A stretch of 64,000 nt of DNA from contig JAJRWX010000001.1 of the NCBI GenBank assembly GCA_024276605.1, forward strand, positions 1 through 64,000. The letters are read 5' to 3'. The translations under genes and the position numbers were made by a program. Below, piece by piece: positions 50,460 to 60,567 of this stretch. This stretch comes from Planctomycetota bacterium. Lineage in GTDB: Bacteria; Planctomycetota; Phycisphaerae; UBA1845. How positions within the stretch are numbered: the stretch's first letter is position 1; each line of letters starts with the position of its first letter. The notes beneath the pieces were generated by a model, which ran no database searches, was not told the origin of the DNA, and was given only the letters and a program-made list of their open reading frames with translations.

Positions 50460-50542
50460 GTAATTATCACGCTGCTCCTACCCAGAAAATAATATGCTGC
50501 CTTGCCTACGTCGTTCTTATAGCGGGGTGCGCCGGCAAAGAT

Positions 50543-50890
50543 TCAATCGCTTGACGATCGAAAGACGGCTACGACATCTTCGATGGGCACGACGAACAGG
50601 CAATTATCTTTCTCGAATTCAACCGGAATGGCATGTTTTGGATTAAACAACACACGGTCGTATTGACGGACGGGGAAATTGTCGTCTTTCTCAATCTGGG
50701 CGGAGACAGCCACGATGCGACCGGTGATGTTAGGAATTTCGATCGAATCAGGTAACTCGATGCCGCCCTTGGTGACCTTTTTATCCTCATCCTTGCGAAT
50801 CAACACCCGTTCGCCGAGCGGTTCCACGGTTTCGAGTCGTGCATTTTGTGTCTTTGGTTTGTTTGGCATTCTCTTGGCTTCCATCGGCAT
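50543..50890 (-). CDS. groES: GroES-like 10 kDa co-chaperonin
   Basis: VEPLGERVLIRKDEDKKVTKGGIELPDS...GRIVAVSAQIE...VRQYDRVLFNPKHAIPVEFEKDNCLFVVPIEDVVAVF. Confidence 0.8.
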   Translation of the reverse strand: MPMEAKRMPNKPKTQNARLETVEPLGERVLIRKDEDKKVTKGGIELPDSIEIPNITGRIVAVSAQIEKDDNFPVRQYDRVLFNPKHAIPVEFEKDNCLFVVPIEDVVAVFRSSSD

Positions 50891-50978
50891 TTAGAGACAG
50901 CGGTCTTCACCATCGTCGTAACCGCTGCGAACACCCGGTATTGTAAGCGAATTCCCTTCCCATGACCACGCGCTGGTA

Positions 50979-51010
50979 CCCCATCCTTTGTCTACTGACA
51001 AAGGATGGGG
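50979..51010. promoter_or_regulatory. Perfect 14-bp inverted repeat upstream of groES
   Basis: CCCCATCCTTTGTC-TACT-GACAAAGGATGGGG. Confidence 0.5.
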
Positions 51011-51516
51011 AATGGAAGAAAGTCGAGTAGATTGGAATGCGTAATTAACGGATACGAGTGATAAATGAGTGGGTGGAGGAAAATGGGCGGAAGGGCATTC
51101 TGCATCCATGGATTGTAGCGTTGGTCGTTGATCTTTTTTCATTATTCGCGCCTCGACATTTTTGGGTTGCGATGTTTGGTTCGTATCCAAGTAAGCGCGT
51201 GATCCGAGCCTGTAGCGCGAGCGCCCGGTGTCTTCGGATAGTCATCCACGCCGTAGATGTTCTACGTGTTCGCAGCATGTATGGCATTTCAAAGACACGG
51301 GACGCTGGCGATCGTCGCTCGGATTTGTTTGGCAGAACGACCTGCCTGACGAACTGTGGAAGTGCCTATATGTTGGCATCATCGACTCCCCCATGTCCAA
51401 ACAGAAGGACATGGGTCACCCGCCTGAAAGAGATTTGCTAACAAGCACTTTTCCGGCACCCGCGCAACGTCATCAGACATCAACGACCGAAGTGCGAACT
51501 TAACGACGCGAGACGT

Positions 51517-51638
51517 GTGGCATGCCCAAGCCCCTAGGCGCGGGCATGTTTGGATTGAACATGAAGCTGGCGCGCGCTTTGGCATCATATTCTCCAACGC
51601 CTATTCCATGCCCGCGCTTTTAAGCTTGGGCATGCCAC
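51517..51638. repeat. Palindromic repeat family 2, copy 1
   Basis: GTGGCATGCCCAAGCCCCTAGGCGCGGGCATG ... CATGCCCGCGCTTTTAAGCTTGGGCATGCCAC. Confidence 0.9.
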
Positions 51639-51745
51639 TCGCCGTCGCATCGATGACATTTTGGCCGGGGCAATATTGTTTCATCTAAGTATGAATCGAC
51701 AATAGTATGTGCGTCGTTATTCGATTCATGTCTCTTCATGATGGT

Positions 51746-52042
51746 TTAGTTAATATCGTTATGCCCTTGGGACGATTCGATGACGCCAGCCCCGTGACAT
51801 TTTACGCAGGTTTCGATATATCCTTTGCGTATTTGGTAGTAAATGAGCCAACCACCTAGCGCAAACATACCCATATACCGTGAAGTTATGTCCTGATGTA
51901 TCTCTAACGCCATGCGACTAATACCGTATATACCCAACACAACTAGTGCTATACCAAACATTATGGAGCAGCACCAAAACCAGAAGCAACTAACTGTTTT
52001 TAGCCCATGGCAGTCCGGGCATTGCGTATCTGCCATAATTAA
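51746..52042 (-). CDS. Small membrane protein with DnaJ-like CxxCxG zinc motifs
   Basis: MADTQCPDCHGLKTVSCFW...two TM...CVKCHGAGVIESSQGHNDIN. The longer track ORF (to 52138) begins inside repeat copy 2, so a start near MADTQ is preferred (approximate coordinate). Confidence 0.55.
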   Translation of the reverse strand, partial: LIMADTQCPDCHGLKTVSCFWFWCCSIMFGIALVVLGIYGISRMALEIHQDITSRYMGMFALGGWLIYYQIRKGYIETCVKCHGAGVIESSQGHNDIN

Positions 52043-52121
52043 TCTTGTAAAGACGCTCGGAAATCGTTTTCTAAAGACCAAATGCACTGCAACAATCGTA
52101 CCCACAAATACTGCGCCTGCA

Positions 52122-52264
52122 ACGTGTGGTATGCCCAAGCCCCAAGCCCCAAGCCCCTAGGCGCGGGCATGTTGGATTGAACATGAAGCTGGCGCGCGCT
52201 TTGACATAATATTCACTGGCGCCTATTCCATGCCCGCGCTTTTAAGCTTGGGCATGCCACACGT
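52122..52264. repeat. Palindromic repeat family 2, copy 2 (with short CCCAAGC tandem expansion)
   Basis: ACGTGTGGTATGCCCAAGCCCCAAGCCCCAAGCCCCTAGGCGCGGGCATG ... CATGCCCGCGCTTTTAAGCTTGGGCATGCCACACGT. Confidence 0.9.
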
Positions 52265-52275
52265 CACCCGTCGAA

Positions 52276-52800
52276 CTATCCCGAATCCCCGAATTCTCCC
52301 CGCAGCCGTCCATACGTAGTGGTGTACCGCTCGAAGGCTTCATTCAGGGCTTTGAAGCGATAGACTTCCAAGACCTCATCAATCGGGGGCCGCTCCGAGC
52401 ATTCTATCACGTCGATTGGCCCCCCGTACCAATGGAATGAGATCGGCCAACACGCTGGAGCAAAGTCTTCGCAGAGCCCGTTGGCTCTTGAATGAACAGC
52501 AAATGCAATGCGCACTCGATCCGAAGGAAACCTTCCTTCGACCATTGCGAAGTTCATAAAGCAACATTCGAATCCTATTAAGACTTTCGGTTTGATTTCT
52601 AAGACATATAGCTGAGCATGTTCCGACAAACCCTCGTAGGGATACTTAACGATCCGATCTATTCCGATGTCAAATTCAAGTGCTGTGGCCGAACCACGAG
52701 CGACAGCATATTGCTCATTCTTGGCTTCACGCACGAGACGGTCAAGCAAATCCTGCTCGCGGCCAGTAAGCTTACGTTGTTGTCTCTTTACCCAGCCCAC
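52276..52800 (-). CDS. Hypothetical protein
   Basis: 174 aa ORF with plausible globular composition; no recognised motif. Confidence 0.45.
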   Translation of the reverse strand: MGWVKRQQRKLTGREQDLLDRLVREAKNEQYAVARGSATALEFDIGIDRIVKYPYEGLSEHAQLYVLEIKPKVLIGFECCFMNFAMVEGRFPSDRVRIAFAVHSRANGLCEDFAPACWPISFHWYGGPIDVIECSERPPIDEVLEVYRFKALNEAFERYTTTYGRLRGEFGDSG

Positions 52801-53010
52801 TCCAAACCCTCGGTTTTGAACTGTCAGGCGCTCCTCAATTACTAGTCCATATCCAGTGTGTTTCTACGACATTACCTGCGCGGTCCATTATAACCGTACC
52901 ATCAGCATCAATCGGACGCCCACCTGCCATTTCCGTCGCTCAGATATGCATACGGACCACATAGATCTTACCGTTCTTTATGATAGATGCCACCTGCCAG
53001 TTTGCGGCAG

Positions 53011-53129
53011 GTGGTATGCCCAAGACCCTAGGCGCGGGCATGTTGGATTGTAAATGAAGCTGGCGCACTTTTGCCCTATACTCGCCAACGCCTATTCCAT
53101 GCCCGCGCTTTTAAGCTTGGGCATGCCAC
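53011..53129. repeat. Palindromic repeat family 2, copy 3
   Basis: GTGGTATGCCCAAGACCCTAGGCGCGGGCATG ... CATGCCCGCGCTTTTAAGCTTGGGCATGCCAC; left end abuts another hairpin CCACCTGCC/GGCAGGTGG (about 52991-53014). Confidence 0.9.
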
Positions 53130-53344
53130 CCACCTCCTCCCACTCGCATGTAGAAACGCATACGGACGTAGTACATGAACAGTCGTTATCAATCGGCTTT
53201 ATCGGGCGTCTTCCATGTGGCTGGTTCATTTCATCCATTATCGGATTCGACCGAAGAACCGAGTGACGAGCGCTGTCATATTGAATGGATAACGAAGTCT
53301 TTGAATGATCGATTCAACGGCAAAGTTCTCATGCGCAAACCTAG

Positions 53345-54793
53345 TTGTTGGTGAATATGCAATTTAACTCGATAGCATTTTTGGTATTTCTTCCCCTCGT
53401 ATGGGCTATGTACCATACGCTGCGCAAGTCCCAGGCGCGGATATGTTTTCTCTTAGCTGCAAGCTATGTGTTCTATGCGTGGTGGCGTGTGGACTATACG
53501 CTTCTTCTACTGGCTTCGACGCTGACGGATTATACTTGCGGTCGGTTGATGGAAAAGCATGGGCGAAGGCGACGGTTAACGCTTTTGCTTGTAAGTCTGC
53601 TAGCCAATCTTTCCATCCTGATTGTATTTAAGTATTGGACTTTTCTCGCATCTATCAGTTCGTCCATCGCCGCAGTTGTTCGCCCCGGCTTAGAACTACC
53701 CACGCTTGATTTATTACTTCCGCTCGGCATCTCGTTCTACACCTTTCAAACGATTGGCTACACCATAGATGTCTATCGTGGCCGCATCACCGCTGAGAGG
53801 AACATTGTTCACTTCGCATTATATGTGTCGTTTTTCCCGCAACTCGTCGCTGGTCCTATTGAACGACCCGCGCGACTGTTGCCACAGATCAAGGCTGCCC
53901 GCTCGGCTAATATCAGCGAAATTGTATCCGGTCTGCGCTTGATGCTCTGGGGCATGTTCAAAAAGGTAGTCATTGCTGACACACTTTCGATTTACGTTGA
54001 CATCGTGTACGACGCGCCACAAGGTCACAACGGTGCTCAACTGATGTTGGCAACGGTGTTCTTTGCGATGCAGATTTATTGTGATTTCTCCGGGTATACC
54101 GACATCGCGATTGGTTGCGGGCGTACGTTAGGATTTGATTTGATGAAAAACTTTCGTCGCCCTTATCTCGCCTGGTCTTTTACTGAGTTTTGGCGGCGCT
54201 GGCACATTTCACTGTCCAGTTGGTTTAGAGATTATGTGTATATACCGTTGGGTGGATCTAAGTGCCATGCATCGCGTACCACCTTCAACTTACTGGTCAC
54301 TTTTCTGATCAGCGGGTTATGGCATGGGGCCAATTGGACCTTCATCGTTTGGGGTGGTGTCCACGGTATGTTCGTGTTGATCGAGCGTATGATCCATCGA
54401 CCAAGCCGGGTCCACGATACATCATTACCTATGGGTACGCGCTTGCTGGGGATGGTTGTGACGCTGACCTGCGTGACGTTGGCGTGGATCTTCTTTCGAG
54501 CGAACTCGCTTTCAGACGCATGGTATATCGTGACGCATCTGTTGATCGACGTCACGCGCCAAGGCATCAGTTGCAATTTGTATCGTGACTATCTGCTGAA
54601 GTGTTTGCTACTTGTCGTCATCCTCGTAGGTTACGAATGCTGGGAGGAAAAATGTGAAACAACAACGACGGCTTCGCTCTGGGATCACATGCCAACCACG
54701 GTGCGGTGGGGAGGCTATTGGACGGTCACGGTGAGTATATTGCTGTTTGGTCAACTAACGGGATTGAACCAGTTCATCTATTTTCAGTTTTAG
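53345..54793 (+). CDS. MBOAT family O-acyltransferase (AlgI/DltB-like)
   Basis: LPLGISFYTFQTIGYTIDVYRG, FVQLVAGPIER-like FFPQLVAGPIERPARLLPQI, DFSGYTDIAIGCGRTLGFDLMKNFRRPY, EFWRRWHISLSSWFRDYVYIPLGG, GLWHGANWTFIVWGGVHG. Confidence 0.95.
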   Translation: MLVNMQFNSIAFLVFLPLVWAMYHTLRKSQARICFLLAASYVFYAWWRVDYTLLLLASTLTDYTCGRLMEKHGRRRRLTLLLVSLLANLSILIVFKYWTFLASISSSIAAVVRPGLELPTLDLLLPLGISFYTFQTIGYTIDVYRGRITAERNIVHFALYVSFFPQLVAGPIERPARLLPQIKAARSANISEIVSGLRLMLWGMFKKVVIADTLSIYVDIVYDAPQGHNGAQLMLATVFFAMQIYCDFSGYTDIAIGCGRTLGFDLMKNFRRPYLAWSFTEFWRRWHISLSSWFRDYVYIPLGGSKCHASRTTFNLLVTFLISGLWHGANWTFIVWGGVHGMFVLIERMIHRPSRVHDTSLPMGTRLLGMVVTLTCVTLAWIFFRANSLSDAWYIVTHLLIDVTRQGISCNLYRDYLLKCLLLVVILVGYECWEEKCETTTTASLWDHMPTTVRWGGYWTVTVSILLFGQLTGLNQFIYFQF

Positions 54794-54912
54794 AGCAAGC
54801 TTTATTTTTATGTCGTGGTCAAAACAACATGATTCCCGCAAGGCTGCCATAAAAAGAGATACTCAATAACGCGCAATGATGTAATGTTGCGTAAGTAACA
54901 CGGACCACCATC

Positions 54913-56106
54913 ATGACACATTCCGCATGGCCTGAGCTCTTGACGCCGACTACACCCCAAGGGGTACCGGGGCCGAGTGAATCTAAAGCATGTCTCGATG
55001 AACCGTGGCATAACCGAACCGGGACGACGGTCGGTATGGCACAGCCAACGGGATGGTGGGCGATGGCTTTATTGGCTAAGCGTTTTGTCATTTTCCTGAG
55101 TGGGTTGGTTGTTATATTCACAGTGCTCGAAGGTGTGTTGGTATGGCAGGCCAAGACTTACCCTAAGCCTCGTCGATTCATCCCCAGGTATCCCACACCC
55201 TATGTGGAATTCTACTCCGAGGCCATGTACCACGGTGATGGTATATCCACCAACGATGCTGGGTTCCGCTATAGTGAGTTACCCAAACGAAAACCGGAGG
55301 GAGAAATACGCATTTTCATGCTAAGTAGTAGTTTGGGTTTTATCGGAAAAACCAACGACACGACGATCCCAGGTTTTATGGAAGCGATGTTGGCAGACGC
55401 AAACACAGCTTCGGCGCCACGCGTTCGCGTGATCAACGCAGCTAGTTTGTCGTTGGCCACTAGACAATCACTGGTGTTGTTAGTCACAAAAATCCTTGAT
55501 TATGAGCCTGATGTAATCATCGTGTTTCACGGTCCGGAAACACTTTTCTATGCCGTCCACGAAGATCGCCGATTAGGATACCCCTATGCTTTTGCCATTC
55601 GAGAATCTCAAGACCAAAAACTCAAGCAATATTTGGAGTACCCTAACCATTTCCTGGCTGCGATAGCCAGCATGCAGACCATGCACGAATTCCAGCCTGA
55701 TCTGGCGAGAACGATGGTTCAGGAGGAACTTTCGACCTTTACAAAGCAAGAGCCTATCACTTCGATGGAAGAGTTAACACCACATATTGAAGGTGTAGCC
55801 AATGATATTTGTAGGATGATTCACATTTCAGCGACATTTGGCTGTCGCACGATGGTAGCGATACCACCCTGGCATGCGCGTGGTCTGGTCCACGATGCGG
55901 TCCCCATACTCAAGGAGCTATTGTCGCAACAATGTCAAGACGAAGATGAAACCGGGGCGGTTTTCGTCAATACCAGTCAATGGGAAAAATCTTTAACCGT
56001 CCAGCATGTCTGGCACCCCGACAGTATCCACTGGACGGATGAAGGAAATCAAATCATTGCTAGTAAGTTCGTAAAGGCACTACGTGAAAATGGTATGGTG
56101 AAATAG
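54913..56106 (+). CDS. Membrane-anchored SGNH/GDSL-like protein
   Basis: N-terminal TM; IFMLSSSLGFIGKTND, RVINAASLSLATRQSLVLLVTKILDYEPDVIIVFHGPET, C-terminal DSIHWTDEGNQIIASKFVKAL. Confidence 0.7.
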   Translation: MTHSAWPELLTPTTPQGVPGPSESKACLDEPWHNRTGTTVGMAQPTGWWAMALLAKRFVIFLSGLVVIFTVLEGVLVWQAKTYPKPRRFIPRYPTPYVEFYSEAMYHGDGISTNDAGFRYSELPKRKPEGEIRIFMLSSSLGFIGKTNDTTIPGFMEAMLADANTASAPRVRVINAASLSLATRQSLVLLVTKILDYEPDVIIVFHGPETLFYAVHEDRRLGYPYAFAIRESQDQKLKQYLEYPNHFLAAIASMQTMHEFQPDLARTMVQEELSTFTKQEPITSMEELTPHIEGVANDICRMIHISATFGCRTMVAIPPWHARGLVHDAVPILKELLSQQCQDEDETGAVFVNTSQWEKSLTVQHVWHPDSIHWTDEGNQIIASKFVKALRENGMVK

Positions 56107-56140
56107 ATGCTAACAGCGAATCCTAAACCCGCCTTGCCGT

Positions 56141-56896
56141 TTAAGCATCTTTTGATAACTCAGCTACCACATCGTCTGAAATGTCTGAGTTGGAATAAAC
56201 CGCGTCCACGTCGTCGTTTTCTTCCAGTGCGTCGATTAATTTCATGACTTTTCTGGCAGCTTTGGCGTCCAACGAAATGAGATTATCTGCCACCATTGAG
56301 ATATCCGCCGATTGAATTTCTATGTTAGCGGCTAAAATGGCATCGCGCACGCTTTCAAAAATATCCGGTGCGCATAATACTTCGTGGATGTGAGCGGATG
56401 AGGAAACGTCATCTGCACCGGCTTCGATGCCTATCTCCATGATCTGATCTTCATCGGCTTTGTCGCGCTCAATGACAATGACGCCTTTTTGCTTAAATTG
56501 AAAAGCGACGCAATTGCTAGGCCCGAGATTGCCTCCTGCACGATCAAAAATTTTCTTAATTTCACCACTGGTACGGTTGCGGTTGTCAGTGACCGCTTTG
56601 CACATGACCGCTACGCCGCCATGACCATAACCTTCGTAGAGCACATCTTCGTAGCTTTCACCCTCCAACTCACCAGTGCCTTTTTTAATAGCTTTCTCGA
56701 TGGTGTCTTTGGGCATGTTGTCCGCCTTGGCTTTGTCCACAGCCAAGCGCAGTGTGGGATTATCCGCTATGTTGCCGCCACCCGTTTTCGCAGCCATGGT
56801 GACGGCACGGGCGAGTTTGCTCCAGCTTTTCCCACGTTTGGCATCCAGCGCGGCTTTTTTATGCTTGATGGTAGACCATTTCGAGTGACCGGACAC
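56141..56896 (-). CDS. YebC/PmpR family (TACO1-like) protein
   Basis: SGHSKWSTIKHKKAALDAKRGKSWSKLARAVTMAAKTGGGNIADNPTLRLAVDKAKADNMPKDTIEKAIKKGTG; GTG start at 56896. Confidence 0.95.
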   Translation of the reverse strand: MSGHSKWSTIKHKKAALDAKRGKSWSKLARAVTMAAKTGGGNIADNPTLRLAVDKAKADNMPKDTIEKAIKKGTGELEGESYEDVLYEGYGHGGVAVMCKAVTDNRNRTSGEIKKIFDRAGGNLGPSNCVAFQFKQKGVIVIERDKADEDQIMEIGIEAGADDVSSSAHIHEVLCAPDIFESVRDAILAANIEIQSADISMVADNLISLDAKAARKVMKLIDALEENDDVDAVYSNSDISDDVVAELSKDA

Positions 56897-56962
56897 GGTG
56901 AGACTCCTCATGCTTCGTTGATAAACTCGTTACATTCGTCGATTCAATTATACAGATGACAG

Positions 56963-59900
56963 CTACTTTACGCTATCGGCCTGACCAGCAGCCTCTAACG
57001 CCGTCATCGCGACGGGGGGTTGACCACCTGCACGGGCAGATGAGATTTTTTGGTTAGTCAGTTGGGCAATCCGTTTAAGCTCGGAGGTGCTTGGCAGGTC
57101 TTCGTCTCTTTTGGCTAAGGCATCCCGTGAGGCAGTCCAATAGCCAATGGCCTCATCGGTAAGTTCCAGTCGCCAGTATACATCCCCCAGGTGATCAAGT
57201 ACCACCGGGTCAGCCTCATCGACTCGCCCCAGCGCACGATCAAGCCATTTCTTGGCAGCCTCGAACTGACCCTTCTTATACATCAGCCACCCGTAGGTAT
57301 CGAGATAAGCCCGATTTCTAGGTGATTGACTCACCGCATAGCGAATCATGCGCTCAGCTTCTTCCAGACGAATACCCTGATCGATCCATCCGTAGGCCAC
57401 GTCATTGTTAAATCCAACGTCTCTCGGCCTGATTTGCAACGCTTTTTCCAAAGTTTCCGTCGCTTTTCGATCTTGCCCCCAAAGTTGAAAACACTGTCCC
57501 AACGCCACGAGGTATTGAAACCGAGCTTGTGGATATTGTGTTTCCACTAACCAATCTTCAAGTAAGTCGCTCGCTTTTTCGTAGTCCTTGCTGTCCATAT
57601 AGAGCAAAGCTTCCAACGAATGTAGCTGGATGATTCGACGTTCTAATTTTTCCAACGAAAAAGGCTCATCCGGCTGAAAGGGCAACGGACGCGACGCACG
57701 CTTGGCATTGTCCTGGGGTTGAGGACGGTGCGTACGTGCGTGTATCAGTTTGATCGTTTCATCCGTTAGTGCATCGATATAGTCAGCCGCTTCATCGAAT
57801 CGCTCAGCCCGGCGCAATGCTATGATTAATCTATCTTGAAAATACTGGCGGTTGAACGTATGCAGCAGCACCTCACGTGACAATTGTCGCACATCGTCAT
57901 AGGCCTCTGTTTCAGTTAGCACTTCGATAAGTAGCGCTAAGGCGCCGTCGCTATCCGGATCCTCCGACATCCAATCCAAGGCATACTGCTGTGCTCGTGT
58001 AAATTGCTTATCGACCATAAGGGCTGCGACCAAGTCGGTCAGCTTATCGCGATCTGCCGGTTCTTTATCAAAAGCCGCTTCACGAATGGCGACAGCCTGC
58101 GCGCTACGATCATTGATCGAGTAAGATCGAGCCAGTAGCGATAACCACACCTCACCGTCCGGTGCCTCCGACCATCGGCGTAGCAGTTCGATTTGCTCAT
58201 CAATCCGTTTCGTTTCTTGCAGTATCTCTACGATGAGTTGCCGATACTGCAAAAGATATCGCTTACGGATGGTCGTACTATCTTGGTAGGGTCGAGCCAT
58301 GGCCAGCGCAGCGTCGTAGTCCCGTAGCGTCCAGTAGAGATCAGCCAACGCCAGGCGCCACGTGTGACGATTGGGTCGGCGACGTAACAGTTCCTTGAGT
58401 AAATCAATGGCGGTTTCAAAATCCAGCATTTGCTGACTTGTCACGACCACACCGAATGTCGCATCCTCGTTATCCGGATCGGCTTCCATCGCATGGCGGT
58501 AGATTTGCAGCACCGGCTCGGGATCCTCCTCGGGGATGTACGTCTCAGCCACAGCCAACCATAAGTCGACGTTGTCGGGATATTGTTCCGTCAGTTTCAT
58601 CAGTTGCGCGCGATAGGTAATCGGATCAATCTGCGGTAATTGATCTACCAGCACCTGACATCGTGCGCGTTGCACTTCATCCGATGCATGGGTGGCAAGA
58701 TATCGAAACGCCGTTAGTGCAAATTCCGGCTTGCCATCGCTAATATATAAGCGTCCCAACAATTCACGTGCCCGATCTTGGCTGGGTTGTTGATCCAACA
58801 GAACGCGCAATTGCCGCTGTGCTTGCAGCCTCTTCCCTTTGTTCACGTACACCTGCGAAAGCGCCAGCATGGCATCCGTGTTGGTGCGGTCCAATTGAAT
58901 AGCCGCTTTGAAATGTTGCTCTGCGGCATCATGGTCATCGAGGCGTTCGTATATTGTACCCAACAACATTTCTAACCCGGCAGATTCGGGCTGGTCATCT
59001 TGCTTGCGAGCCACCACGCGCAACGCTTGGTCGTACTGATAATCATCCATTAACATGGAAGCGAGCAGGCGGCGTGCCGGTGCAAAGGAAGCATTGGCTT
59101 TGAGAGATTGATCGAGCAACGATCTAGCCAGTTCATATCGTTTGTCGGTTAGTGATACCCTTGCTAGCAGTAAAGATTCCCACGCGCTCTCGCATGTCAT
59201 GGGTGGATCCAACAAGGCGCGTATCGCATCGGGATATTGTGAAAGTTGATTAGCCGTCTCCGCTAACAGTGCATCACCATCCGGGTGTGTGGCTAGTCCA
59301 GCTGCGCTTTGCCGTAAGGCACCAACCCAATCCTTTTGGGATAAATAAAGTTGTACTAAGCGCTCTCGGACGGCAACTTGTTGCGGGTATCGCTGGAGAT
59401 AATCTTGCAGCGTCTGCTTAGATGCCTGCACACGACCGGCATCATGCAGCGCACCGGCTAAGGATAAGACCAAATGTGCTTTGTCAGGCTCTTGCTGATA
59501 AAACGTTCCCAGTTGATCAATGAGCGCATCACGACGCCCAAGTTTCAAAAACATATTCGTCACTAAGGAGACCGTAGGCTCATCGACTTGACTAATTTTA
59601 CAAATGGTGTCTATCGCTTGCTGCGTACGACCCGCTTGATCGAGAAGTTTTGCATAGCGGACGATGGTTGCGACCTCGGCGTCCTTAGCTGTGGCCGCCG
59701 GCGCAAGGGCTATCGCAGCTTGATGAAAACGACCAAGCTTAGCCAATAACTCTGATTTTTCTACGGATGCCAGCCCCCCGGTCGCCCGCAGAAGCGTGAC
59801 GGCTTGATTTTGCTTAATATCCGGGCCGGACGTAGCCGCAGTGCGCTCAAAGGCGTTATAGGCATCCAGAGAAGCCTGCACATATCCTTGTCGTGACAAC

Positions 59901-60484
59901 GCCTCAGCTACATAGTATTGACTGCGCAGCGCAATGGAGGGGTCTTGTTGGATACTAGGACACGCCAGTGCCGTGCGAAAAGCTACAATAGCTTCTTCTT
60001 CTTCTTCGCCGTCCGCCATCGCACATTGGCCAAGTACAAGGTAGGCACCGGCGTCATCCGGCGACTGTGCAATGGCACTTTCTGCGTGTGAGCGTGCACG
60101 CCTGGTGTTTCCAGCCTCCCAGTGCAATTGTGCCATCTCGCGGTGGATCATGGCATGCTGGGGATCAAATCGCAGCGCCCGATCAAGCTCACGCGAAGCC
60201 TGCGTGAAACGCTGTTCACTCATCAAGCTACGCGCCCGCGCCACGCGCTTGGCTGCTCGCTCGGATAGCGGAGGAAGCGGTTGGGCAGCCTCGATCGTTT
60301 CAATGGCTGGTGTAAGTTCGTCCAGGTGAAGGTAAGCCCGTGCGGGGTTCAGTGCCTCAGCTTGATCTGGAGCATTCGCAGCATCGGTTATACCCAATGC
60401 TACCCGGTTCGTCGAACAGGCGGGCATGGACAACAAGCCGATTAGAAAAAAGGAGAAGATGATCATGCCGATCCTCTTTGGCAT
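56963..60484 (-). CDS. Large TPR-repeat lipoprotein
   Basis: Lipobox MPKRIGMIIFSFFLIGLLSMPACS starting at 60484; dense TPR repeats. The track start at 60823 overlaps the neighbouring HhH gene and is unlikely. Confidence 0.85.
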   Translation of the reverse strand: MPKRIGMIIFSFFLIGLLSMPACSTNRVALGITDAANAPDQAEALNPARAYLHLDELTPAIETIEAAQPLPPLSERAAKRVARARSLMSEQRFTQASRELDRALRFDPQHAMIHREMAQLHWEAGNTRRARSHAESAIAQSPDDAGAYLVLGQCAMADGEEEEEAIVAFRTALACPSIQQDPSIALRSQYYVAEALSRQGYVQASLDAYNAFERTAATSGPDIKQNQAVTLLRATGGLASVEKSELLAKLGRFHQAAIALAPAATAKDAEVATIVRYAKLLDQAGRTQQAIDTICKISQVDEPTVSLVTNMFLKLGRRDALIDQLGTFYQQEPDKAHLVLSLAGALHDAGRVQASKQTLQDYLQRYPQQVAVRERLVQLYLSQKDWVGALRQSAAGLATHPDGDALLAETANQLSQYPDAIRALLDPPMTCESAWESLLLARVSLTDKRYELARSLLDQSLKANASFAPARRLLASMLMDDYQYDQALRVVARKQDDQPESAGLEMLLGTIYERLDDHDAAEQHFKAAIQLDRTNTDAMLALSQVYVNKGKRLQAQRQLRVLLDQQPSQDRARELLGRLYISDGKPEFALTAFRYLATHASDEVQRARCQVLVDQLPQIDPITYRAQLMKLTEQYPDNVDLWLAVAETYIPEEDPEPVLQIYRHAMEADPDNEDATFGVVVTSQQMLDFETAIDLLKELLRRRPNRHTWRLALADLYWTLRDYDAALAMARPYQDSTTIRKRYLLQYRQLIVEILQETKRIDEQIELLRRWSEAPDGEVWLSLLARSYSINDRSAQAVAIREAAFDKEPADRDKLTDLVAALMVDKQFTRAQQYALDWMSEDPDSDGALALLIEVLTETEAYDDVRQLSREVLLHTFNRQYFQDRLIIALRRAERFDEAADYIDALTDETIKLIHARTHRPQPQDNAKRASRPLPFQPDEPFSLEKLERRIIQLHSLEALLYMDSKDYEKASDLLEDWLVETQYPQARFQYLVALGQCFQLWGQDRKATETLEKALQIRPRDVGFNNDVAYGWIDQGIRLEEAERMIRYAVSQSPRNRAYLDTYGWLMYKKGQFEAAKKWLDRALGRVDEADPVVLDHLGDVYWRLELTDEAIGYWTASRDALAKRDEDLPSTSELKRIAQLTNQKISSARAGGQPPVAMTALEAAGQADSVK

Positions 60485-60567
60485 AGGCCTGGATGTATCG
60501 CATTCACAACCCCAGGCCAATCCACTTGCCCCAACAGCCGGCTTAGATGTCATCCTTGGCAATGAGA

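Noticed and set aside
51746-52138. Longer start for the small zinc-motif membrane protein
   Set aside because: The first ~30 codons are inside or adjacent to repeat family 2 copy 2; MADTQ downstream is a better start.
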